A stretch of 64,000 bases of DNA from positions 46,977,697 through 47,041,696 of the forward strand of contig NC_133769.1 of assembly GCF_003597395.2 (NCBI RefSeq). The letters run 5' to 3'. Below are positions 44,201 to 53,109 of the stretch, in pieces. This stretch comes from Chelonoidis abingdonii. Lineage: Eukaryota; Chordata; Testudines; Testudinidae. The notes under the pieces were generated by a model. It saw only the letters and a program-made list of their open reading frames with translations. It searched no databases and was not told the origin of the DNA. Position 1 is the first letter of the stretch. Each line of letters begins with the position of its first letter. A program made the position numbers and the translations under genes.

Positions 44201-44557
44201 TTGTTTAAGATTATCAAGTAACTCATCGGGGAACTAGCTGGCAACAACTCATTCAATGCAGGTCACCCTTCTTTTATAATCTCTTCCACCTGGCAGAGGG
44301 CTGCCATCAGCCTCTCAACCCTGTTAACCTGGCCCTAGTACTTTTGCTGGGATCTCAGTGCCTCCCCTCATACAAGGGCTAAGGGGATGGTGAAGGGGGT
44401 TTAGCCCATTCGCTGTACCAGACATTAGGAGCCTTAATCCCCAGCTTCTTCAGGAGATGCGTTCCCCTAACATGCTTCCAATTCCAGTTTAATCAGGGAA
44501 CCAGGCTCTCTATTGAATGATTATCTGTACTGGGCTCCTGGCACTAGGAGGCACCAA

Positions 44558-44821
44558 TCAGTTTTGCTTGGCTGCCTCACTCCACTGCAAAAGGTGGGGG
44601 AAGTCCTCTGTTTTTATTTTGCTGGCAGTACTTCTAACATACAAGCCAACCTGATAAGAGGCCAACAAACTTGTCTCCTCTTTTGAATCCATCATCGCTG
44701 CAAACAAAAATTTCATCCAGGTGGCCCACCCCTTGTAAATCACAAACCTGACCCACATCTCACCATCTTCTCTGACACTATTCTGAACCTTTGGAGGCTG
44801 AGCATGATCATAAGCATCCAT
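44558..44821 (-). CDS. unrecognised 87-codon ORF, possibly gag-like
   Basis: The reverse-strand frame encodes MDAYDHAQPPKVQNSVREDG..., then 'MWVRFVIYKGWATWMKFLFAAMMDSKEETSLLASYQVGLYV'. An opening with 'PPK' followed by a Trp-rich segment and 'KEET..LASYQVG' is loosely like the start of gypsy gag proteins ('W..W...F......eK.Ee.qv..ll...G'). No knuckle or protease follows. A GC-richer block with CCAAT-like and TATA-like motifs lies upstream on this strand at about 45.8-46.4 kb. It may be a chance frame; I do not assign a function. Confidence 0.2.
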   Translation of the reverse strand: MDAYDHAQPPKVQNSVREDGEMWVRFVIYKGWATWMKFLFAAMMDSKEETSLLASYQVGLYVRSTASKIKTEDFPHLLQWSEAAKQN

Positions 44822-45799
44822 GGGCTTGGTCTGACAAAATAACTTGACCCTCCCTAAAAGAAGCCTCAGAAGATTAAATACTGAAGGTGTATTTGGAGTA
44901 GCCAGAAAGCTGCTTGTTGTGAACTTTCCCCCTATTCTTCAGACCCTCACCATGTTAACAGCAGGACAAAGGAAGAACAAAAGACACATCTTTCTCATCT
45001 AATGCCCTTATATGAAGGTAGCAGTTCAAGTGATATTCATCAAGATATCTTTTTGGGCATCCACTTCAAAAGGCAGGCTTGCAGAGCTTAAATCTTACTT
45101 TTCAGTATGCAATATAAACTCTCTAAGGACATCAAAGTGGTGTCTTTAGTTCTACTGGACACTCTTCCCACACTATGCTCTCCCTTGTTATGGCAATCCC
45201 ACAGGAGAACCTACAGCACCTGGAGCTCAAGTCTGGAGTAGGCCATTTGCATTCATCCACTACTGGACCTGTATCTGGATGGGGATCACATTACTGACCC
45301 CATTATTTCCCTTGAGGCTGGGGCACATGTGTACTCTGTAGATGCCATTTGTGTTTACCTCTGTGTTTCTAAACTGTGTTTGCATAAGTTCCAACAACTC
45401 TTGCCCGGGAGGGCCCAGCATAATTGCTTGCTAACATCAGGTCTCCAGCTTGCCTGCTGTGGAACCTATAAACCACCAAAAGTAAAAAGGATGAAACCGG
45501 ACGAGACAAAGTAATCAATTCTCACTAGATTTCAGTATCAGCCTGTCTCACTTCATGCCCATCCACATTGCAGTCATCAGTCTAAAAGTTCCTCTGAATG
45601 GGCCTATGCCATAGTCCTGAGGGGACTGTGGGCCCAACAGACTCAACTGCTGTATTTTGACAAGGCTGAATGTCTGTCTGACAGACTGCACATATCAGGT
45701 GGACAACATGCTCATTCTTCCAGATCCAAGTTACTCTGTTAGTCTCCAGGCCCTTCTCTGAGAGGAGTGTGGGGGAAGAACTCAGCCAGAGTATCTACC

Positions 45800-46400
45800 A
45801 ACCTGCCACTCATTCACTCACCCCTAGCCCAGGAGAAAGCTCCACTGGGGGAGACACCTGCACAAGCTCCCACTTGCCTCTCCTTTGGTCAGGAGCAGGC
45901 AGGGTTCATGCCACCCTGTAAGAGAAAAGCTCTGGGTTGAGCTGAGTGATAGAGGTCCAACCACTGAGCCAATGTTGTACTGCCTGCCTAGCACACATGC
46001 TCTCCACTGTTGCTCTGGTCCCCTCTGCTGTGGCCCTGGGGCTGATTTCCAGACAGTTCTCACTGGGCCCCCACTGGTCACCCTGAGACTCCTGGGTATC
46101 CTCAAGCCTACAGGCTGGTGCCGTGGCCATGTGTAACTGCAGCAGGCTCCTCTCCCTCTTTCCCTTCATTCCAGTGCAGATGGGCATACCACAGACAGGG
46201 GAAAGGGCTTATAAGATCTCTTAATGAGTGTGAGGGAGCCAATAGGCTTATGCTGCACACTTCTGTCCAACCAATCAGTCTTCTTTCTCTCCCCGGAAGC
46301 CCATTAGAAGAGGGAGGGTGCAATCCTTAAAGGGGCCAAGGGGTTTCTTTCCCCTGTTGGCCCAGATAAAGGCTCCCTGCCTCTGAGGCTGGGTGCATGT
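45800..46400 (-). other. GC-richer block, possible LTR or leader, unresolved
   Basis: Relative to its surroundings this block is GC-richer. On the reverse strand it has ATTGG boxes (near 46270 and 46240) followed by CTTATAAGCCC (near 46210), the order expected of a promoter with CCAAT and TATA elements. Overlapping frames of 70-93 codons occur on both strands without similarity I can name. It could be an old LTR serving the ORF at 44.6-44.8 kb, but I find no TG..CA ends or duplications. Confidence 0.25.
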
Positions 46401-46866
46401 GGCTGGACATTCTTTATCCTGTTTCTTCCTCTTTTCACTTTAGGACACAGTCAATTTCCACTGAAACCCAAAATCTCATTAATTACAAACCCCATGTTCT
46501 GTCATATGACGTATGACATTTAGGAATCTCTTCTTAACTTGATGAAATTGGCTTTAGCTGTCTCACCTCTATTAACATTAATGGCAACCTTGTGACTAAA
46601 ACTCTGAATATCAACTTGAGAATAAACCACTAAAATGCAATTGTTTAACTTTTATTGTCCTTCATGTCAGAACCATCAAACGGAGATGCTACTGGAATAC
46701 TCCATTTAACTGAACATGTAATTTAATCTCACTATTATTGTTGCTATGTTACATTTAAAATCAGCTGTTTCTCCTTTTTCAGATCTTACTTTCAGAATTA
46801 TTCCCAATCAGCTTTCACCCTGTAAATAAAAAGCTGTCTTAGGGTCTGGTCTTCCATACACTTAAA

Positions 46867-47058
46867 TAGAGCTGATTAAAAAAAATCATTAACATTTTCA
46901 AATTTTTGAAGTTGTTTCTGTTTGCACATTTCAAAACTGACCCATGTAAAACAATAATTAAAATTTTAAAATGCCATGGATTTTAAAAAAGTGAATTTTT
47001 TGTTTTAAAAAGACTATTTTTAACCCCAAAAATTGTTCAAAAATTTCAATTAGATCTA
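46867..47058. mobile_element. 192-bp AT-rich hAT-type element
   Basis: It starts TAGAGCTGATTAAAAAAAA and ends TTTCAATTAGATCTA; these read as decayed CAG..CTG ends with inverted-repeat similarity. The flanking 8-mers CACTTAAA (46859-46866) and CACTTAAG (47059-47066) match at 7 of 8. The interior is rich in 'aaatttttgaa' and 'attttaaaa' runs. Confidence 0.65.
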
Positions 47059-47099
47059 CACTTAAGCACACAAAAAACTTATTCAGATAAGTAGTCCAA

Positions 47100-47235
47100 C
47101 TGAGATCAAACATCAGAAAATAGTTACTGTAGTTCTGAATTTAAAGTGCTATGTAAATGCTAAGTATAATACATTAGCCCTTGAAGTAAACAGCACTTCA
47201 TTTTCAAAAAGCTGTACAAACATTAACGTCCCAGT
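47100..47235. repeat. possible MIR-like SINE fragment
   Basis: 'aaagtgctatgtaaatgctaagtataat' followed by 'cagcacttc...aaaagctgtacaaacattaacg' resembles the right half of MIR elements. It is short and diverged. Confidence 0.3.
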
Positions 47236-47284
47236 CATGTGAGGTGCTGTGTTCCCTCAGTTCCCTAAATCAGGAGGAATTAAA

Positions 47285-47355
47285 CGTCTGGTCCAACTTC
47301 CCCTGAAGTCAGTGGAAAGACACCCAGTGACATCAATAGGAGCTGGACTGGACTC
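47285..47355. repeat. old dispersed self-complementary repeat
   Basis: 'GTCTGGTCCAACTTCCCCTGAAGTCAGTGG' followed by 'acatcaataggagctggactggac' is the same hairpin theme as at 3820-3885, an old sauropsid repeat. Confidence 0.35.
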
Positions 47356-48129
47356 TACAGAATGAAATAATTAGAATTATTATATGTGCTGAGTATCCCA
47401 GTAGGACACATTCAACACCTTGAATAATCAGGCCTTGTGGTACTATTAGATTTCTGTGAGAGAAGAACTTGTTTGGGCTTTGATTTTATTCCTAATTAAT
47501 TATTTTCTGGTTTTGGGGTGAGTAGCAGCTGTTCAATTTTTTTATGTATCTGTATAATTTACGGCAAGTGCACCTAAAGCTTACAATAGACACTTTTAAA
47601 TATTCATTACAATCAAAATACAATAAATTAAAAATAAGAAAATTGTGCTTTGATTTTCTATGTGCATAGGTATCCCAGAGAGGACTCCATACTGTGTACT
47701 TTGAACATGCACAACTCCCACTCATTTTCAATTGAAGTTTTGGGTGCATAATAAACAGAATTGGGCCACAATAATGTTTTCATTAATCAAAATATAACAA
47801 TAATTTTTCTTGCTCTTAATTTTGCTTTGTTCTTTTAGTAGCTACATCTAAAAATTCTACATTGTATATTAAAAATATGTTTAAGAGTACTGCATCTGTG
47901 TGTATGATAGCAGGATGCTAGTTCTAGTGTACTTTGGGTTGAGCATTGCTTTCTGTTTAAAATCACAAACTTGTTCAGTGTCCAGACATGCACTGGTGTC
48001 TAATGGTGGTGTAATATAGGATTAGCAATCCAAATCTGGTGTCATCTGAGCAAGGAATCACCAAGATACAGCTCTACTGAAAAACCCAGCATTTTACAAA
48101 ATCAGCTCATTCCTCTACCTTTTTTGATC

Positions 48130-48990
48130 ACTGCTGGAGCTCAAACTATGGCTCAGATCCTCCCCAAACTGATCTCAGTCTGTCAGGATTTTTCTCAGCT
48201 AGTGCATGCGTCCAGCTGAGCCTTTGGTATATATGTCTGAGAGTCCATTCACAGTACATCTGTTGACAGAATGAACCCCAAAAATTCAGCAGAGGATTGG
48301 TCAAATATGCCCTTTTCCAATTTTGTGTATAACCCATACTGGCTCAATCATGTGAAACTTACACTAACATATTGGTCATGTCTTGCTTGACTACTAGAAC
48401 AGATTAAGATATCATCTAGAAATGCCACCACAAACAAGTCTAGGATATCTCAAAATAGGTCATTGAACAGGTGCTGGAAAATGGTGGGAGCCCAAATGGT
48501 GAGTCCAAAGGGCATTACCAAATACGCAAAGTGCCCATACTCTCTACTAGAGGCAGTCTTCCACTCGTCCCCTACCCTGATTCAAACTAGATTATATACT
48601 TCTGTGCAGTTCAGTTTAGTAAACATCCATGCTGACCATACTCAGTCCAGGATCTTGGAGATTAATGGCAAAGGGTACTGACTGTGTATGGTTATTTGGT
48701 TCAGTGCCCTGCTGTCTTTCTGTCCAGTGCATGGCTTGTGTTCTGATGCAGAGCCTTTTTCCTAGATCAGCTTACTTCTTGTTACTTTGGCCAGTCCATG
48801 CCCTTCCTTGCTTAAACTTCCTATGTGTCTCTTGGTGTCTCCTCCCCAACCTGTGAATCCTTTTATTGACTCCCACTTGATCACCTACCTTCTGTATTTG
48901 GGACTTTTCCACTCTCCTACATCTCCCCTCCCTTCAGACAGGAGGAGGAAGTACCTTTTCCCACCTCAAGCGAGCCATCTTAGCACAGCT
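48130..48990 (-). pseudogene. Ty3/gypsy reverse transcriptase relic, reverse strand
   Basis: On the reverse strand, 'GDEWKTAS...[14 protein letters not shown]' (near 48570-48490) is the gypsy 'g.EwKTAF.t..G.yEy.VMPFGLtNAPatFQ' block. 'LDLFVVAFLDDILI' (about 48440-48400) carries the catalytic F-L-D-D box. The 'LEK..F.....EFLG' segment follows at about 48320-48280. Stops and frameshifts break it. Protease, RNase H and integrase are not recognised in flanking DNA. The 25-kb gypsy relic lacks this part, so the two are separate insertions. Confidence 0.72.
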
Positions 48991-49198
48991 TTTTTTTCCC
49001 AGTCAAAGCACAGTTATTAAAGCTAAATACTCCTTAAGGGCCTCAGTCTGATGTGCATATGTTGAAGATCCTATGACAGATGGTGAATGCACATCCACAT
49101 AGGGACTTCCCATGATATAACAATTTCACAAGTTATTAAGCTCAAAACAGAGGTTACAAAGTTAGACATTTTAAAATCAGCAGGTCTGGATAACTTGC

Positions 49199-50055
49199 TG
49201 TCATAAATGGATAGGTAAGGTAAGGGTTAAGTTTCTTTTACCTGGAAAGGGTAACCAAACACCTGACCAGAGGACCAATCAGAGAACTGGATTGTTTAAA
49301 GTCAGTGGCGGGAATTTTGTATACCAGGTTTCTTTGTTGTTTTCTCGGCTGTGAGTAACAAGGTTTCCTCCTAATCCATCTTATCTTAAAGTTTCTTCTA
49401 AACATCTGTAATACCCAGGAACGCAAGTATTTGGCTATGATGATCTTTGTGGTGTATTCACATGTATGATTTGTTGGACTGGTTAATTGCTATCTTTTAA
49501 ATCAGACTGTTTCTTCATATTTTCTTATAGCAAGAGCCTGTATTGAGTTTCTAATGCAAGATTATTGTTTTATATTTCTTTCTTTTTTTATATAAACTTT
49601 CTTTAAAACGCGTGGGAAGTTTCTTTCTAGGAGGCAAAGGGAAGGAAAAGCAAGCTGTGGCTATTCTATTGCTTCAGGGAGAGAGCAGCACGGGGGAAGG
49701 CAAAGCCAAGCTGTTGGCATTTTGCATCTCAATTGTCTAGATAGAGAACGCTATTCTCTTGGAAGCGAGAAAACCGGTTTCTGGGCAAGCCGGGAAGGAG
49801 AGAAGGATTTTTCCCCTGCTTTTAGCATCCAAGGATTTGAATCTGGTGTCTCCCAAGGAAGGGGTGGGGACACCAGAGAAGGAAGGGGATCGCCCCATCA
49901 AATTCCTGATCTGGTGGCACAGAAATCCAAGCTGGTAGTAGCTTGGGGAGTTTCAGGTAACCCCAGACTTTTTGACGCAAAAGTCCAGGTTTGGGACAGG
50001 ACCAGATTGTGAGACCTAAAGTTCAGGTCTGGGACTGGGAGGCTGGATTACCACA
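49199..50055 (+). mobile_element. 857-bp solo LTR in CR1 (5-bp duplication)
   Basis: It begins TGTCATAAATGGATAGG and ends GGATTACCACA, with TG..CA termini. It is flanked by the 5-bp duplication CTTGC (49194-49198 and 50056-50060). Removing it restores continuous CR1 text. It shares ACACCTGACCAGAGGACC and the following 'aatcagag' with the LTR at 56.1 kb, so both belong to one family. No internal retroviral genes remain, the expected product of LTR-LTR recombination. Confidence 0.9.
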
Positions 50056-50610
50056 CTTGCACCCAAGAGTTTTAGAAGAGATGGCCTGAGTAGATCATGG
50101 CATTTATGGTGATTTTCAATAAGTCTTGGAGACAGGGAATTCCAGAAACTTGAAGAAAGCTAATGTTTGCCAAATTTTAAAATGGTAAATGGGATATCCA
50201 GGAAATATATGTCTGTCAGTCTGATATTTATCCTGGGCAGATAATAAGCACTGATACAGGACTCAATATAAAAAATTAAAGGAGGGTAATATAATTGATG
50301 GCCAATCAACATTGGTTTAGGAATATTCTGTCAAAATAACTTGATATCTTTATTCATGACTACAGTTTGTTTTATAAAGGCAGTAGTGTCTTAATATATT
50401 TAGACTTCTGAAACCTTGACTTGATCCACACAACATTCTGATTAAATTTAGGATATATAAACAACATGCATACACTAAATGTTAAAAAAACATGACTGTA
50501 TCTCAAAATTAATGTAAATGGGATCATTATCCAGCGGTTGTACTTCTGGGCGGTCCCATAGGGATTTTTTGGCTCTACCGTATTTAATATTTTGATCAGT
50601 GACTTCAAAG

Positions 50611-51277
50611 TGTGATACAGCATGGCCAGAGGGCCAGATAAGAATGTTAGCAGGGGCCTTATTCCCTGCCAAGGAGGAGGTTTGTTTTAGAATAGCTAGA
50701 ACAGCTGTGGCAATTAGAGCACCTGACTTCATGTAGGCACCTGACTCCAATATATGATCATCCTGACTCCAGTTAGAGCCCCTGATCAAATTAGGCACCT
50801 GACTTACAGTTAGAGCACCTGACCAGTCATGGGATATTAAACCTGCTTCAGTCAACAGGGGTGGTAGTTGAGGAGAAGTTGGTATGGAGCAGGTGCAGAT
50901 TGCAGAAGAGAGAGTTTGTCCAGAGAGAAATAGAAGGTTTGGAGGAGTGCTGCGGTGATTGGGAAGCCCAACAGAAACCCTAGGTAAGGCACCAGCTTGT
51001 ATAGAAGAGGGCGAGAAGTCCTTCACAAGCTGACGGTATGAGAGGGAAGTAACCCATGGGAAGAAACCGCTAGTCAAGTTGTTCACCACACCCAGGGCCC
51101 CTGGGTTGGGACCTGGAGTAGAGGGCGGGCCCAGGTCCCTCCCTCTCCACTCCCCTCCTCCAAGGACACTAGGGGAGTGATTAAGAACTGGTTCAGAGGC
51201 AAGCAATAGTGCCCTGAACCTACCCCAGAGAAGAGAAAGCGCGAGACCCAGCAGAACAGTACCGGCAATTTGCCACA
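50611..51277. mobile_element. 667-bp solo LTR of a second family in CR1
   Basis: It starts TGTGATACAGCATGGCC and ends CAATTTGCCACA. A 4-bp duplication AAAG flanks it (50607-50610 and 51278-51281). Between about 50708 and 50825 a motif on the theme 'ttagagcacctgac(tt/tcc)' recurs about five times. The 310-codon reverse-strand frame through this region is a chance frame spanning LTR and LINE sequence. The family differs from the 49.2-kb LTR. Confidence 0.8.
50708..50830. repeat. short tandem-like repeats inside the 50.6-kb LTR
   Basis: About five copies of GCACCTGACT or close variants, spaced roughly 20-35 bases apart ('agagcacctgacttc', 'aggcacctgactcc', 'agagcccctgatc', 'aggcacctgactt', 'agagcacctgacc'). 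Repeats of this sort in an LTR U3 can act as enhancer-type sites, but nothing here proves it. Confidence 0.6.
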
Positions 51278-52791
51278 AAAGAAAAGATAAAATCATCACA
51301 GATAAAGTTTGCAGATGACACACCGGGAAAGTGGAAAATAATGAAGAGGACTGAAGATTAATACAGAACAATCTGGATTGCTTGGTAAGCCTGGTGCAGG
51401 CAAGCAATATGCATTAAAATATGGCTAAATGTAAATGTATGCCTCTAGGAAAAAAGAGTGATGGCCATAATTACACAATAGGGGACTTTATTCTGGGAAG
51501 CAGTGACTCTGAAAAAAGATTTGGTGGCCACGGTGAATAATCAACTGAACATGAGCTCCCAGTGCAAAGCTGAGGCCAAAATGGCTAATGCTATCTTTTG
51601 ATTCATAAACGAGAATCTCACATAGGAGTGGAGAGGTTACTGTACCTCTTTATTTAGCACTGGTGCAGCCACTGCTGGAATACTGTGTCCAGTTCTCGTG
51701 CCCACAATTCAAGAAGGATGTTGATAAATTGGGGAGGATTCAGAGAAGAGCCATAAGAGTGAAAGGATTAGGAAGCATGTCTTATAGTGACAGACTGAAG
51801 GAGCACAATCAATTTAGCTTAACAAAATGAAGGTCCAGGAGTCAACTGCAGTCTATAAGTACCTGCACGGAGAACAAATATTTGATAATGGGCTTTCCAG
51901 TGTAGCAGTGAAAGGGATAATAATGCATTGGCTGAAAGTTGAAATTAGACAAATACACACTTGAAATAAGGCATACGGTTTTAAAAGCAAGGGAGATTAA
52001 CCACTGGAACACCTCACCAAGGGTCATGATAGGTTCTCCATCACTGACAATTTTTAAATCAACATTGGATGTTTTTTTTAAAAGATATGTTGTAGGATTT
52101 ATTTTATGAAGTTCCCTGGCCTATGTTATACAGAAGTCAGACTAGATGATGACAATGGTACCTTCTGGCCTTGGAAGCTATGCATCTATCTAATTCTTTT
52201 GCCTGAGTTATATTGGAGGTCAAACTAGATTTTCCCTTCTGGCCTTAAAAGGTATGAATCTATAATAAGTGGATATGAAGAAGGACTAAGTGAACACACC
52301 ATTGATTATGAGGGTATTTCAGATTTGAAATCCAGCATTTACCTGCATGCAGTACAGCTGTATGCTGTAGCTCTACTAAATGGTGGAGGGATTGAATGGT
52401 GGAAGAGCTCAGCAGAGCCATGACTGGGATATGAAGAGAGGTGCATGTGTACCTTGAGGGATAATGTATGCCTCATTTCAGTGCTGAATTTGGTTATTTA
52501 TGTTCGTGGAAGAGAACAAGGGTGTCTCCTTACCATGAGGATCGTAAGAAGTGTTGTGGCATACAAAAGAGTGGTCTTAGTGAGGGGTGAGTGAAGGTAA
52601 TGTCTCTGAAGGAATTCCATGGAAACTGTGGAGTGGTTTGTGTGGAGAAGGCTGTGCCTGAGTAAATGCCAGGTGTAGGCATCTCCTGTTTGCTACACCT
52701 GATTCAAACCTGAGTGTTTCCTTAATACAGAAAAGGTATTAAGACTTCATCCTGCAGTGCTCATGCGCTCTGTTCCCAAATTGTTCTATAT

Positions 52792-53098
52792 CAGGAACTT
52801 ACTTCATTGCATCACAATCCCCTTCTGAGAACAAAAATTACTACATGGCCCCAGGACCAGGGACTGAAGCCTGAGCCAGCCCAAAACCCACCACCCCAGG
52901 TGGGGGTCCAAAGCTGAAGCCCAAGTCTTGCCGCCCCGGGCAGGGGGCACGGGGGCAAAGTCGAATCTCAAGGGCAGTGGGGCTTGGGCTTGGGCTTCTG
53001 CCCCAGACCCCAGCAGGTCTAATACCAGCCCTGGTGATCCCATTAAAACAGCGTCATGACCCATTTTGGGGTCCTGACCCACAGTTTGAGAACCACTG
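52792..53098. mobile_element. 307-bp hAT-type (Charlie-like) element
   Basis: The right end GTTTGAGAACCACTG is the complement of the common CAGTGGTTCTCAAAC hAT terminus. The left end starts CAGGAACTTACTTC. The flanking 8-mers TTCTATAT (52784-52791) and TTCTATAG (53099-53106) match at 7 of 8. The next inner part on the right, 'ggggtcctgacccaca', is typical of the family, and the interior is GC-rich without coding capacity. Confidence 0.88.
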
Positions 53099-53109
53099 TT
53101 CTATAGGAT

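Larger units (their letters stand above)
49135..52264 (+). mobile_element. forward CR1 LINE split by two solo LTRs
   Basis: The three CR1 pieces are 49135-49198, 50056-50610 and 51278-52264. The sequence runs 'ggtctggataacttgc' directly into 'acccaagagttttagaag' once the first LTR is removed. The reverse transcriptase region follows, with FADD-equivalent 'tttgcagatgacac' at 51308-51321. The C-terminal block comes next ('gccactgctggaatactgtgtccagttc'). The 3' end near 52190-52264 has 'ccttctggccttggaagctatg'. Stops are abundant. Confidence 0.85.

Noticed and set aside
45824..46330. Several 70-93-codon overlapping frames
   Set aside because: They overlap on both strands in a GC-richer block and resemble nothing known; open frames of this size are expected by chance at this composition.
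51278..51300. Alternative right end of the second LTR at ATCACA (51295-51300), which mirrors the TGTGAT start
   Set aside because: It gives no target duplication, while ending at GCCACA (51277) gives AAAG on both sides.
50475..51407. 310-codon reverse-strand frame, the longest in the window
   Set aside because: It runs through a solo LTR and into CR1 sequence on the antisense strand, crosses two element boundaries and has no recognisable domain.
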